A stretch of DNA of 45,949 bases from Candidatus Melainabacteria bacterium (GTDB lineage: Bacteria > Cyanobacteriota > Vampirovibrionia > Obscuribacterales > Obscuribacteraceae): positions 6,173 through 52,121 of the forward strand of contig PLZS01000089.1 in the NCBI GenBank assembly GCA_003153555.1. Reading direction: 5' to 3'. The notes beneath the pieces were generated by a model. It searched no databases. It was given only the letters and a program-made list of their open reading frames with translations, and was not told where the DNA came from. The position numbers and the translations under genes were made by a program. Below are positions 33,303-41,907 of the stretch, piece by piece. Position 1 is the stretch's first letter. Every line of letters begins with the position of its first letter.

Positions 33303-33584
33303 TTGACCGACAGACATTCGCCTCAAAAACCCCCCTGGAATGGTTTTCTCTCTGCTGCGAGAACGGCTGCTGAGCAACGCGAATATGCAAAAGCGGAAAT
33401 GCTGTATCAACAAGTCTTAAAAGAAGTAGAGAGTACTTTTGGAAAGCATCACGGAGAAGTGGGACTGATCCTTCTTGAACTGCGACAGGTTTACGAACAA
33501 CAGAACAAGCGTTCGAAAGCTGAATTGCTTTATAGACGTGTGCAGGAAATTCGTGGAATTTACCAGCTGGACCAGGAAACGTGA
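33303..33584 (+). CDS. TPR-repeat protein (short)
   Basis: 93 residues from TTG 33303 with AGGACTCAGAG just upstream. It contains about one and a half TPR units of the type abundant in Obscuribacterales (YAKAEMLYQQVLKEVESTFG, KHHGEVGLILLELRQVYEQQ, SKAELLYRRVQEI). It ends 10 nt before the next TPR-like gene. Probable protein-interaction module; partner unknown. Confidence 0.7.
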   Translation: MTDRHSPQKPPWNGFLSAARTAAEQREYAKAEMLYQQVLKEVESTFGKHHGEVGLILLELRQVYEQQNKRSKAELLYRRVQEIRGIYQLDQET

Positions 33585-33594
33585 GTAATCGTCC

Positions 33595-34002
33595 ATGAAA
33601 GAACCAGGAGTAAAGGCGCTCTGGAACGAGGTCTTGTTGGTGGCAGCTGAGCTGGAGTCCTTTGAGCCCGGGCTGACGGGACTGAGAGATCAGCTGATAA
33701 ATGCTCTAAACCAAGAAGTGCCAAGCACATGGATTGAACGTAGTAAGCCTTGCCTGAAGAGTGATGCTGTTCTATCACTGGCCATTAAGCTCAATCAGAT
33801 CGCCGGTCTATATTACTCAAACCGGCAATTGAAGAATGCAAAGGCTGTTTGTACGTGGGCCTTGGCGCTCTATAGTGCCGCCCTTGGAGCAGACCACAAC
33901 GACACAAAAATCATAGCAGACAACTTGAAAAGACTGCAAGCAAGCATGGGCAGATACAAGGCAGTATCAATCAATAAGCGCTCAAGGAAGCAGAGCGATT
34001 AG
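33595..34002 (+). CDS. TPR-like helical protein
   Basis: 135 residues. The first half is helical (VKALWNEVLLVAAELESFEP). The second half has a TPR-like segment, SLAIKLNQIAGLYYSNRQLK, then NAKAVCTWALALYSAALGAD and HNDTKIIADNLKRLQA, typical of kinesin-light-chain-style TPR proteins. It follows the 93-aa TPR gene by 10 nt, so the two are probably one operon or an old gene split in two. No RBS is clear at ATG 33595. Confidence 0.6.
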   Translation: MKEPGVKALWNEVLLVAAELESFEPGLTGLRDQLINALNQEVPSTWIERSKPCLKSDAVLSLAIKLNQIAGLYYSNRQLKNAKAVCTWALALYSAALGADHNDTKIIADNLKRLQASMGRYKAVSINKRSRKQSD

Positions 34003-34063
34003 ATGCAGTCTCAGAGCCTCTTTCTCGACGACGACTCGTTTTCGCTTTTGGTTCGTCAGTATA

Positions 34064-34348
34064 TCAACCGACTTCGCACAACAACTGTTGCTTAATGCTG
34101 TCGAGCTGCGCTTCGTCGAATGAATACAAAACGCCGATTCGAAGCCTGCCTGTACAGATCTCAGTCCAATTGGGTTCAGCTAGAGCCCTGGCTACTTCTG
34201 TTTGCACAAGTTTGGCAATCCGAACATCGAGCGGCTCAAAACGCACATCCTTGTAGCACAGAATTACGAAAAGTCCTGGCTGGTCTTCGAGTTCGTCTAA
34301 ACGACTGAAAGGTCCGAGTAATTCAACGTCACCAAATTTGAGCACCAT
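34064..34348 (-). CDS. Hypothetical protein, coupled to a small membrane protein
   Basis: 94 residues. The order of strands and helices (GLFVILCYKDVRFEPLDVRI, AKLVQTEVARALAEPNWTEI, RLRIGVLYSFDEAQLDSIKQ) looks like a folded alpha/beta domain, somewhat like GIY-YIG-style small proteins, though no catalytic signature is present. Its ATG lies 1 nt after the stop of the 46-aa membrane-protein gene, so translation is coupled. Function unknown. Confidence 0.6.
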   Translation of the reverse strand: MVLKFGDVELLGPFSRLDELEDQPGLFVILCYKDVRFEPLDVRIAKLVQTEVARALAEPNWTEICTGRLRIGVLYSFDEAQLDSIKQQLLCEVG

Positions 34349-34349
34349 G

Positions 34350-34490
34350 TTACGCTTGATCTGCCTCTTGTGATGGTGGTGATTGTTCTTCGGCAGTTGT
34401 TTGTTTTGTTTTACAAATCCGCTCTTTGAGCCAGTTCAAAGTTGCAATGAACAAACCAAAAATGGCTAGATTTTTCAAGAAAGAGAACAT
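34350..34490 (-). CDS. Small membrane protein (46 aa)
   Basis: ATG 34490 with GAGG 10-13 nt upstream. It has one hydrophobic segment (SFLKNLAIFGLFIATLNWL, residues 3-21), then a basic stretch and a hydrophilic Gln/Glu-rich tail. It is directly coupled to the 94-aa gene. The pair looks like a minimal anchor-plus-soluble-partner unit, or a small toxin/antidote-type pair; no family is recognised. Confidence 0.55.
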   Translation of the reverse strand: MFSFLKNLAIFGLFIATLNWLKERICKTKQTTAEEQSPPSQEADQA

Positions 34491-34527
34491 TAGCTTATTA
34501 CCTCAGAACGCAGCAACGGTTTCAAGT

Positions 34528-34734
34528 TTAGGCTGCCAGGTTGGCGAGCGTTAGATAATTTACGATATGTTTCAGCTGACATCTCCTCGCTCTATACGGC
34601 TCTCTGAATGGTTCTTGAGTGATATAGACCACAACAGTCTTACCAGCAGTCAAATGGAGCAAAGAACACGAATCAAAAAAATCGTCTATATATCTTCTAG
34701 GCAGATTTCTGCCACGATCCTTACCGACGGACAA
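34528..34734 (-). pseudogene. Possible degenerate histidine-kinase ATPase tail
   Basis: 68 codons in a different frame, overlapping the end of the response regulator/kinase gene. DRGRNLPRRYIDDFFDS resembles the G1 box region of HATPase domains (DxGxGIP...IFE), and HLTAGKTVVVYITQ the G2 region, both without the needed Gly residues. It is best read as the frameshifted and shortened rest of the kinase. An unrelated short gene cannot be excluded. Confidence 0.35.
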
Positions 34735-35464
34735 TTTTGGTAAGCAATTTAATCACTTCTTTTAAAGTCTTGATAGACAAGACCACTAAATCTATTCTTT
34801 CCAAATGCAATACTTGCATGTCTTTCTCGTATTGATAGACTTCGTGTAGACTTTGAATCATTGAGAGCAAGCCATTGTTACTATCACGAACTTGAAGCAA
34901 CAGACTAGCTTGCTCCTCTTGCGAAATCCTAATGTCTCCTTTCACAATCAGCTCAATAATGCGGTTAGAGCCAATCAACGGATTTTTTAAATCATGAGTC
35001 AGAGTTGCTATGAAATCTTCCCGTTGCTCCAACAAATGTAAGCGCTTTCGTTCGATTATGTAAGCGTTATGTCGTTCTAGTACGTAGTTAATCGATCGCG
35101 ATAACCGCCTTGAATTAAGCGACTCTTTAAGGAGATAATCTTGTGCGCCCGCTTTCAATGTTTCCAGAGCTAGAGATTCGTCATTATCATTGGCGAGCAC
35201 CACTATCGGTGCCTTAGTTTTCGCGCGAATGGACTGAATAGTATCCAATCCGTAACTGTCCGACAAATTGAAATCAAGCAACACAACGTCAATTTTTTCT
35301 GTCTTTAGCAGATCCTGCGCATCCGCTAAAGTGTTAGCCAAGACAATGTTGACTGAACAAGCAAAACAAAATTTCAGCATCGACTTGATAAAGTCGACGT
35401 CAACGGCTGACGCCTCTACCACCAAAACGGTAAGGCCTAGTAACTTGAGACGCGATTCTTCCAT
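34721..35464 (-). CDS. Response regulator receiver fused to HisKA dimerisation domain, truncated
   Basis: 247 residues. Receiver domain at 10-120 with phosphoacceptor Asp64 (VVLLDFNLSDSYGLD) and Lys113 (YLLKES); the acidic pair is reduced to Glu18 followed by Ala, and the switch Thr is Ala91. Residues 145-215 form a HisKA helix pair with phospho-His157 (TLTHDLKNPLIGSNR). The chain ends where the ATPase domain should begin, with a degenerate continuation in another frame downstream. Without HATPase it cannot autophosphorylate; it may be a phosphotransfer relic. GGGGGA precedes the ATG. Confidence 0.75.
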   Translation of the reverse strand: MEESRLKLLGLTVLVVEASAVDVDFIKSMLKFCFACSVNIVLANTLADAQDLLKTEKIDVVLLDFNLSDSYGLDTIQSIRAKTKAPIVVLANDNDESLALETLKAGAQDYLLKESLNSRRLSRSINYVLERHNAYIIERKRLHLLEQREDFIATLTHDLKNPLIGSNRIIELIVKGDIRISQEEQASLLLQVRDSNNGLLSMIQSLHEVYQYEKDMQVLHLERIDLVVLSIKTLKEVIKLLTKIVRR

Positions 35465-35570
35465 GAGTCCCCCAGTCGAACTTTTGTGCGAGGCAAATTT
35501 AGTTGCGTCAAAGAAGTGAGACGGCTCGCCTCACGGTACAAATTTATCGGTCGTTCCCTCGCTATTTCTG

Positions 35571-36353
35571 TTATAGAAGACGATGTTGGCAAACGCTTGG
35601 CATCATCGATACGAGATCGGTTAAATGATCGAATTCAATCTCAGTCCGCCTCCTCGCCTTGTCCCCAGCTAGAGATATACTGGACGCGCCGACTTTACCA
35701 GAAACGCACTCAAGCACTACATCGACACCGTGGCCGTCTGTTGCGCGCATTACTTCCGCTGTCCAATTTGGTTCGGTGTAGTTGATGGTGTGGTCTGCCC
35801 CGATTTGACGAGCAAGAGTGAGCTTTTCATCAGAGCTTGCAAACGCAATTATTTTTGTGAACCCAAAACTATGTGCCAATTGAATGAGAAATACGCCTAC
35901 TCCGCCGGCTGCCGCCTGAATTGAGATTGTCTTTGGACCATGAAACGGAGCAATGGAACTCAACAGAGCATAGGCTGTAAGACCGTTTATTGGAATGGTT
36001 GTCGCTTCAGCATAAGAAACATCATTCGGAATTAGAATGCATGAATCGGCTTGGGCCACTGCGTATTCAGCGTAGCCTCCGCTCAGGACAAGACTTGTCA
36101 CCCGATCTCCAATTTTGAATCCGGTTACATCCGGGCCAACTTCGGACACTATACCGGCAGCTTCGAACCCCATAATGTATGGCAGCGGCTTTATGGCTGG
36201 ATACCGGCCCTGCACTGTCTCAAGTTCTGCGTAATTAATTCCTGCAGCTTTTACATGCATTAAGACTTGACCTGTTCCGGGCTTTGGGCAGTCAATCTCA
36301 ACGATCCGAAGTCCTTCAATTCCTCTGATTTCACCCAGTTCAATTGCTTTCAT
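35571..36353 (-). CDS. Quinone oxidoreductase-like protein, C-terminally truncated
   Basis: 260 residues of the zinc-independent NADPH:quinone reductase branch of the MDR superfamily (usual length ~325). The GroES-like part is at 1-115 (GQVLMHVKAAGINYAELETV, IMGFEAAGIVSEVGPDVTGF). The Rossmann fold has AAAGGVGVFLIQLAHSFG at about 150-167 and ends near VDVVLECVSG. After that the sequence (ASSISLAGDKARRRTEIEFD) is not family-like, so a deletion or frameshift removed the last ~70 residues. AAAGGA is 7 nt before ATG. A TetR operator lies upstream, and the TetR gene precedes it on the same strand. Confidence 0.8.
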   Translation of the reverse strand: MKAIELGEIRGIEGLRIVEIDCPKPGTGQVLMHVKAAGINYAELETVQGRYPAIKPLPYIMGFEAAGIVSEVGPDVTGFKIGDRVTSLVLSGGYAEYAVAQADSCILIPNDVSYAEATTIPINGLTAYALLSSIAPFHGPKTISIQAAAGGVGVFLIQLAHSFGFTKIIAFASSDEKLTLARQIGADHTINYTEPNWTAEVMRATDGHGVDVVLECVSGKVGASSISLAGDKARRRTEIEFDHLTDLVSMMPSVCQHRLL

Positions 36354-36370
36354 TTAATTTTCCTTTGTTT

Positions 36371-36386
36371 TTGACTAGTCAGTCCA
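36371..36386. promoter_or_regulatory. TetR operator before quinone oxidoreductase gene
   Basis: TTGACTAGTCAGTCCA, a near palindrome. It matches the operator before the TetR gene (TTGACCGATCAGTCAA) at 12 of 16 positions, so one regulator probably controls both genes. Confidence 0.7.
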
Positions 36387-36408
36387 TAATGTCTCAAAAA
36401 AAATCCTC

Positions 36409-36993
36409 CTATGCTGCCAAAATCAGCATCAAGGCATTCGCTATGTTTTTAAGCTCCTTCTGCGAAGTGCCGGCCTTTTGAAGAACTCGAATTCCACAAA
36501 GCGAATTGAGAAGTATCCGAGCCACGGAGCTTGCATCAGTACGAATACTGATCTCACCGACGGACTGACCCCTGGCAACTATTTGCACCAGCAGCCGCTC
36601 CATTCCAGAGAGCATTTTCTGGATTTCGGCCGTCACCGCCGAATCTGAAGTACCAAACTCCAATGCTGTGTTCATGACTAGGCACCCTTCCGGACAGTTC
36701 CGTTCATCAGCAGGCGCGATAGCGTAGCTCAGGAACGAATGCAACACAGTAATAGGCGAGCCCTGCTCTTTGAGCATTTCACCGATTGCCGTCAAATTCT
36801 CCTTCCGATAAAGCTCAAGAACTTTGAGAAAAATCGAGTGTTTATCCCCAAAGGCGCAGTAGATACTTTGCCTGCTAACGCTCATGGACTCAATCAGGTT
36901 ATCCAGTGAGCACGAGCGGTAGCCCTGCTCCCAGAAAACAACCATGGCCTGGGATAGAGCCTCATCTATATCAAATTCTCTCGGTCTAGCCAT
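36409..36993 (-). CDS. TetR-family transcriptional regulator
   Basis: 194 residues from ATG 36993 (MARPREFDIDEALSQAMVVF). The HTH is at about 24-50 (CSLDNLIESMSVSRQSIYCAFGDKHSIFLKVLELY), a classic TetR signature. The C-terminal ligand domain includes a Cys-rich spot (RNCPEGCLVMNT), as in LexA-independent YcdC/AcuR-like TetR proteins near oxidoreductases. I prefer ATG 36993 over TTG 37008 because the promoter puts the transcript start almost at this ATG. It probably represses itself and the following quinone oxidoreductase gene, and responds to an electrophile or quinone; the ligand is a guess. Confidence 0.88.
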   Translation of the reverse strand: MARPREFDIDEALSQAMVVFWEQGYRSCSLDNLIESMSVSRQSIYCAFGDKHSIFLKVLELYRKENLTAIGEMLKEQGSPITVLHSFLSYAIAPADERNCPEGCLVMNTALEFGTSDSAVTAEIQKMLSGMERLLVQIVARGQSVGEISIRTDASSVARILLNSLCGIRVLQKAGTSQKELKNIANALMLILAA

Positions 36994-37028
36994 AAAGAAA
37001 TAGTACAAGTTTTTGACCGATCAGTCAA
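36994..37028 (-). promoter_or_regulatory. TetR gene promoter with overlapping operator
   Basis: On the minus strand TTGACT (37028-37023), a 17-nt spacer and TACTAT (37005-37000) form a near-consensus sigma-70 promoter. The palindrome TTGACCGATCAGTCAA (37013-37028) covers the -35. Only 6 nt separate the -10 from ATG 36993, so the mRNA would be leaderless. Confidence 0.7.
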
Positions 37029-37096
37029 TAATAACCAATCGAGTTCTTTGGCACCACAAGTGATATCACCTTCTGCACTGTCCATCCTGTTGATGC

Positions 37097-37366
37097 TCAG
37101 AGTCTAGCTTTAAACTCTTTGCCAGAACTGAAACCCACCACTTTCTTGGCCGGAATATTCAGGGGTTCGTTGGTTTTGGGATTGCGCCCTGTGCGCGCTT
37201 TGCGTTGACGTGTCTCAAAGGCACCAAAGCCGACCAAAGTAACTCTTTCACCACGAGCAACGTGCTTGATGATCGTGTCCATCATTGCATTGATCACTTG
37301 CTCTGCATCTTTTTTTGTAGTACCGGCTTCTTTAGCGACGATGTCGACCAATTCTGCTTTATTCAA
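37097..37366 (-). CDS. hup: HU-family DNA-binding protein
   Basis: 89 residues, full HU length. MNKAELVDIVAKEAGTTKKD begins the dimerisation helices. GERVTLVGFGAFETRQRKAR leads into the beta-arm with GRNPKTNEPLNIPAKKVVGF, and SSGKEFKARL closes. All hallmark residues are present, including the Pro (NIPA) at the arm tip that intercalates DNA. It bends and compacts DNA as a homodimer and can assist recombination and replication initiation. It stands alone; the flanking genes are a TetR gene and a thioredoxin pseudogene. Confidence 0.95.
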   Translation of the reverse strand: MNKAELVDIVAKEAGTTKKDAEQVINAMMDTIIKHVARGERVTLVGFGAFETRQRKARTGRNPKTNEPLNIPAKKVVGFSSGKEFKARL

Positions 37367-37425
37367 GGCTGACCACTCCGTTGAGGATTTAGAATCAATA
37401 CCTACACATTAACAGAGTGTGCGTA

Positions 37426-37795
37426 TCAAGCGAGATGTTGGGCAGTCAATGCTGTACCATCAAACGCTGAGTCAAGCGGCCCATTTTGTGCAACAGCGCT
37501 AGCTTTGGAGAGTGCGGATTTTAATTCCAGTGCTCGCTGATGGTGATATCGACGATACAGTTCAGCGACATGCGGCACAGCCGCCAGGCAGTTAGAACAA
37601 CGCGACGTATAAAAGTCTACCAACACAATTTCCACGAATGTCATTTCCGTTGACAGGTTTGCCGTTTAGCCAACCTGTTGCTCCTTCAAAGCTAAGTAAA
37701 TGTTCTGGAGGATTCGCACTGGCACTGTATTTGGTTCCGATGTCGATAACTACGAAAAGAGTCAACAGAGTCAGTATTAGTTTCTTAGACGGCAT
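37426..37795 (-). pseudogene. Exported thioredoxin-like protein, frameshifted
   Basis: The first part (ATG 37795) has the signal peptide MPSKKLILTLLTLFVVIDIG and TGWLNGKPVNGNDI, the usual lead-in to a TlpA/DipZ-type thioredoxin. The frame is lost near 37640. The domain continues in the next frame as VEIVLVDFYTSRCSNCLAAV, then PHVAELYRRY, including the redox CxxC (CSNC). The sequence after RYHHQ is not thioredoxin-like, and the ~100 remaining residues of the family are missing. One frameshift and a truncation make it non-functional. Confidence 0.75.
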
Positions 37796-38333
37796 AATAT
37801 TTCCTTTAGATCGGGAGAGTTAGAATCGCAGTGCTTGTCTCTATATTGAATGAGAGCCTTTTCGAATATCTCAAAACTACGAACAACAACGAATTTTTGC
37901 AAATTTGAATTTCAGCCTCTTAAACTTGCGTTGGCACTAGAAAATTGAGACTGCATTTCCACCGGATAAGAATGGCGAAAGCAAGGTTAGAGATGAATTT
38001 ATCGATGCTATGAAACCGAATTGCGCGCCGAAAATGTTCTCATTTTTTAACGACGCCCGGTATCGTCGTAGTAGAAATAGCGCTCTGTGCCAAGCGGTTG
38101 TGACAGCAGATGAATGGACAGATTGTTTCCTGGACCTCCTGGATAGACAATAATTAGTTTAAAAAAGTTGTAGTGAGACAAAACTGAAGCATAACTTTCA
38201 AAATTTTCTTGCACTGAATGTGGTATCGCTAAATCGGTTTAATAGAATAGAGCTGCGCTTCAAACCCTGAAATACAAGCACCAGCGTTCGACTCTGCCTG
38301 AAGGTTAATCTTGTACCTTTTTCTTGTTCTAGT
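37796..38333. other. Intergenic region left of the insertion sequence
   Basis: No gene or strong structure seen. The last four bases (CTAG, 38330-38333) are the left target duplication of the IS701-family element. Confidence 0.5.
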
Positions 38334-39710
38334 GGGACTTTAGGGATTTCTATACCCAAATGAGTCCAAGGCTGGATCTGTGAGCTGCAAAAACCTCTTC
38401 GTGCTGTCCGATCCATCGAACCAATAAGCATTCGACTGCTGTTCGAAAGGCTTTGTAAGCCTGCCCGAAAGTATCGAGTGATTCAGTCGACCAACGGCGA
38501 AGCCCTCCTGTCAGCTGTTGCCAGATTATCAGGGTGTAGGCAGTGAACACGAGTATCCAATGTCGGTAAATGCTTCGTTCATCTCGAACTTCGTATTCCG
38601 TGATGCCAAGCCATCCTTTAGCTTCTCGGTAGAAAACTTCGACCCAGTTTCTTTTCGAATATGTTTGAGCAATCCAACCAGCAGTTGCTTGCTCTGGCGG
38701 TGCATTGGTAATGTAGTAGTCGATTTCGTCAGCCTCTTCAATTGTTGGGGCGTTGAGTTGAATTGCAATAATTTTCTTACCACTCATTTTTGGCAAGTAA
38801 ACAGAAAGAGTCGCAACCCAGACTGTGCGTGGCTTTTCTAGAGGGAGAGTAATAGGTTGAAAGCTGTCGGGTGCAAGAGTCTTTGCGACATCATCAAGCC
38901 GATGCTTCGTTCTTTCTTTGTCTCCTGGCATTTTGTAATGCACTCTGCGACTTTTGCTAATGGCTGCAACGTAGACCAAATCACGCTTTTCGATCTCCAC
39001 CAACAACGGTCCATTGTTTCCGTAACCGGCATCGAGAAGAACAGAGCCTGGTTGCAATCCTCTAGCAAGACATCGATCAATTAGTGCCAGCGCTAAGTCT
39101 GGCTTCTTAGTGAAATCTGGATCCTCCTTTCCCTCCGGCAAGGAGGTTGCATGCTTGTATAGATTCACGTCGAGCGGAATCCCTTTGATACCATCGTGCG
39201 CATGGCTTGTCACCATCACAATGCCATTGTCTATTTTTCCAATTTGTCCGATGTATTGTCTTCCGACACCGGCAGTGGAAGCACCACTTTTCCGATGTCC
39301 CGAGTCATCAATTATCAAGTCAAAGCCAGGTTTTATGCGCGTTTGTCTCGTTTCCGCCAATATCGACAATCGCCGTTCATTTAGTTTGTCAGCATTCCAC
39401 GGTGAATCATGGAGAAAATTGTACATGCTGTGATAGCTAACAGAAACGGTATTCGCAGTCATTGCCCAAAGGTTCTTTCGAGAACTTTCTCCAAGGAGAC
39501 CAGCCAAGTAGTGACGAAAATTCCGTCGCTGCGCCGTTGTTTGAAAGTCATCATCGAACTTGCTGCACCAGCTCTCAAAGAACTTGGGCATTGCTTCTGG
39601 CACACTATCCTGCAAATCTTTCAGCCTGTCTAGTTCCTGAATTGAGAGGTACTTCAGGCTTATTATGATCCTCTTGCTGCTATTTGAAATGAATTTTGGC
39701 TAAAGTCCCA
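38334..39710 (-). mobile_element. IS701-family insertion sequence, complete
   Basis: The element is 1377 bp. Ends are TGGGACTTTAG (left) and CTAAAGTCCCA (right), an 11-bp perfect inverted repeat, flanked on both sides by CTAG (38330-38333 and 39711-39714), the 4-bp YTAR target duplication typical of IS701. It encodes one intact transposase. Intact ends, intact ORF and a perfect duplication indicate recent insertion. Confidence 0.9.
38350..39615 (-). CDS. IS701-family DDE transposase
   Basis: 421 residues, normal family length. IS701 features: WAMTANTVSVSYHSMYNFLH near residue 50, FDLIIDDSGHRKSG (first catalytic Asp, about 103-104), GSVLLDAGYGNNGPLL (second Asp, about 196) and WVEVFYREAKGWLGITEYEV (catalytic Glu, about 330). 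No internal stop or frameshift. It fills the insertion sequence, and its stop codon lies 6 nt from the left inverted repeat. It should be active in cut-and-paste transposition. Confidence 0.92.
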   Translation of the reverse strand: MQDSVPEAMPKFFESWCSKFDDDFQTTAQRRNFRHYLAGLLGESSRKNLWAMTANTVSVSYHSMYNFLHDSPWNADKLNERRLSILAETRQTRIKPGFDLIIDDSGHRKSGASTAGVGRQYIGQIGKIDNGIVMVTSHAHDGIKGIPLDVNLYKHATSLPEGKEDPDFTKKPDLALALIDRCLARGLQPGSVLLDAGYGNNGPLLVEIEKRDLVYVAAISKSRRVHYKMPGDKERTKHRLDDVAKTLAPDSFQPITLPLEKPRTVWVATLSVYLPKMSGKKIIAIQLNAPTIEEADEIDYYITNAPPEQATAGWIAQTYSKRNWVEVFYREAKGWLGITEYEVRDERSIYRHWILVFTAYTLIIWQQLTGGLRRWSTESLDTFGQAYKAFRTAVECLLVRWIGQHEEVFAAHRSSLGLIWV

Positions 39711-39893
39711 CTAGGACAACCGTTGGCGCCGTTAGTAGAAAAGTCTTACGACAACCTCTGCTACAACCGCTGTGCTAGGTTTATCACGAAGCTTGTGAAA
39801 TTTTTCTGGAGTAATCAGATATCATAGTTCGCGCAATTTTATATGGAGCAACGAGTAGCTCCTGACGTTTAGAGAGCAATTTGCTAGCGCGCA

Positions 39894-40811
39894 TCATAGA
39901 CTTATGGACTCTCTGTTCCTGTACTCACCTGGCCAGATGTTGAATCGACGATGGAAGGCTGAACTGAAGGCCGATTCGCTTGAGTAGCCTACTTGCTGCG
40001 CAACCATGGAAATCGATGCGCCAGGCTCCCTTAGCCGAGCCGCCGCCATCCTCATTCTCTGCTTAAACAAATAATCCATCGGTGTATCATTAAGCACAGA
40101 AGCAAACCTGCGGGCCAGAGTTGCGCGAGAAATGGCAGCTTCTGCTGCTAGCATCTCTACGGTCCAATCCCTTTCTGGGTATCTGAGGATAGCTGCTAAG
40201 ACCTTTGATAGCTGTTGATCGCAAATTGCGGACAGCCATCCTGTTGTCGTCTTAGTTTTGGCTAAGTGGACCCTGAATGCTTGCATAAAAACGATTTCCC
40301 ATAACCGAGCCTGCATCAACTTGGATGCGGCCGCTCCAGACTTAGCTTCCCAAACCAGGCACTGAAGCTGCGCATCTAAGTGTGGCGATTCTGTCCTTTC
40401 ACCAGAGCGAAAGAGAAAGTGATCGGGCATCGCGCTTCCAAACGGACAATCGCTGGCGATCTGTGCTTGAATGATCGCAAATAAGAATGAGGTCTTTTCT
40501 GATTGTTCATCGTTCTCGGCTTGAACCGGCCGTACTGGTTTAGATCCGTAAAGTCGATGAGACTTTGAGCGTATCACCACAAGAAGGTCGCCAGCTTTGA
40601 GCGATTCGGCTGCCCGATCATCGATGGTGACTTCGGCTTGCCCTTGCAGCAGAAAGTATCCAACTGGACTATCCGTATCGCTTAAAGGAAACGACCAACT
40701 GCCATCTTTCGAAATGGTTCCTGTCGAAGCGGCTTGGACACGCATTTCCTTGATCGCCTCACCGATAAAGTCGACTTGGGAAGATGCATCACTTGATTTT
40801 CGGGTTTTCAT
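39894..40811 (-). CDS. AraC-family transcriptional regulator with cupin domain
   Basis: 305 residues from ATG 40811; a TTG at 40865 would add 18 residues. The N-terminal cupin (SWSFPLSDTDSPVGYFLLQG, VTIDDRAAESLKAGDLLVVI) belongs to the AraC-binding cupin_6 type. The C-terminal double HTH is complete (MLAAEAAISRATLARRFASV, LREPGASISMVAQQVGYSSE, SAFSSAFHRRFNIWPGEYRN). Members of this type usually sit beside small oxidoreductase or carboxymuconolactone decarboxylase genes and activate them. Here such a gene starts divergently 355 nt away. The effector is unknown. Confidence 0.88.
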   Translation of the reverse strand: MKTRKSSDASSQVDFIGEAIKEMRVQAASTGTISKDGSWSFPLSDTDSPVGYFLLQGQAEVTIDDRAAESLKAGDLLVVIRSKSHRLYGSKPVRPVQAENDEQSEKTSFLFAIIQAQIASDCPFGSAMPDHFLFRSGERTESPHLDAQLQCLVWEAKSGAAASKLMQARLWEIVFMQAFRVHLAKTKTTTGWLSAICDQQLSKVLAAILRYPERDWTVEMLAAEAAISRATLARRFASVLNDTPMDYLFKQRMRMAAARLREPGASISMVAQQVGYSSESAFSSAFHRRFNIWPGEYRNRESISL

Positions 40812-41166
40812 AGAGCTGTAAACGACCGTAAGACCAGAGACTACCGAGCTAATTCGCGCTAACAAACTGCGAACTGATGTATCTGTGATTTCGCCACCAA
40901 TGGAGATACTACATGATTCGCGGTGACCGATCTATATGGAGATTGAGGTATCCCGAAAGACCGCGTTGGCACCAGAACTGATACCAGCGTTTCTTCTATT
41001 CTACTAAATCCAGAATATTTCGTTGAAGACTACATCTTGAAACAATTTGAGTGTTCGACGCATAAAATCGAGCGTCGTCGCTATTGAACAGCTCCCGTCA
41101 TGAGAATAACGTGGATGGTCAGCAATTCCAAGAAAGTATGCTGGAACATTTAACTGAGAGGAAACT
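40812..41166. promoter_or_regulatory. Divergent promoter region between AraC and CMD-like genes
   Basis: 355 nt with no ORF. It probably holds the AraC binding sites, but no clear direct repeat pair could be picked by eye. GAGAGGAAACT before 41167 is the RBS of the plus-strand gene. Confidence 0.4.
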
Positions 41167-41745
41167 ATGCCAACTAATAAAACTATCGCCTTCAAAAGTT
41201 ACACGAAAGAAAACGCACCAAAGGATTCCGCGCCACTCATCGAGCAATCACTAAAAAATTACGGTTTTCTGCCGAATTTGCACGCAATTCTGGCTGAAGC
41301 TCCAGCAACATACCAAGCATATCTTGATACATTCGCGCTTTTCGAGCACAAGGCAAGTTTCACTCCGCTGGAGCAGCAGGTTGTGTTTATGACAGCAAAT
41401 TTCGAGAACACGTGTCACTATTGTCTTCCTGGGCATTCATTTCTTATGACTTACAAGGGCATGCCTACTGAGGTAATTCAGGCACTTAGAGAAAACGCGC
41501 CAATTAAGGATGCGAAGCTTGAAGCGCTGAGAACCTATGCGCGCCTTCTGATTGAGAAGCGCGGTCATCTAGAGGACAGTGAATTACAGGACTTTCTTTC
41601 GTCCGGATATACTCAGCGACAGGCCCTCGAAGTGCTTGTTGGGCTCGCAGCCAAGCTCATATCAAATTTTACGAATGCTCTGGCAAAGACAGAGCTAGAC
41701 GAAGTGTCGATACCGCACACCTGGGTTTCGCCATCCGAAAGATAA
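41167..41745 (+). CDS. Carboxymuconolactone decarboxylase/AhpD-like protein
   Basis: 192 residues. The redox signature Cys83-His-Tyr-Cys86 with His90 (NTCHYCLPGHSF) is the AhpD/CMD active site. TPLEQQVVFMTANFENTCHYC and LEALRTYARLLIEKRGHL are typical of the family. Two-Cys members reduce peroxides or relay electrons rather than decarboxylate. GAGAGG lies 6 nt before ATG. It is divergent from an AraC gene of the type that commonly regulates it, and a flavodoxin-fold reductase gene follows 160 nt downstream, so the three may form a stress or electrophile response. Confidence 0.85.
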   Translation: MPTNKTIAFKSYTKENAPKDSAPLIEQSLKNYGFLPNLHAILAEAPATYQAYLDTFALFEHKASFTPLEQQVVFMTANFENTCHYCLPGHSFLMTYKGMPTEVIQALRENAPIKDAKLEALRTYARLLIEKRGHLEDSELQDFLSSGYTQRQALEVLVGLAAKLISNFTNALAKTELDEVSIPHTWVSPSER

Positions 41746-41907
41746 CGCTATTTGTATTGCCGTAAGTTTCAAAACAGAGTCGTGCAGCAGTCTGCCGTTA
41801 TGCAGCTTCGGTAGGAATCGTCGAGCAATTCAATTGCTGCGCCAAACTCAAGTGTCGCATAGTAGTGCGTTCAATTCATTTTTTAGGCACCAAGGAGATA
41901 GAAACAG

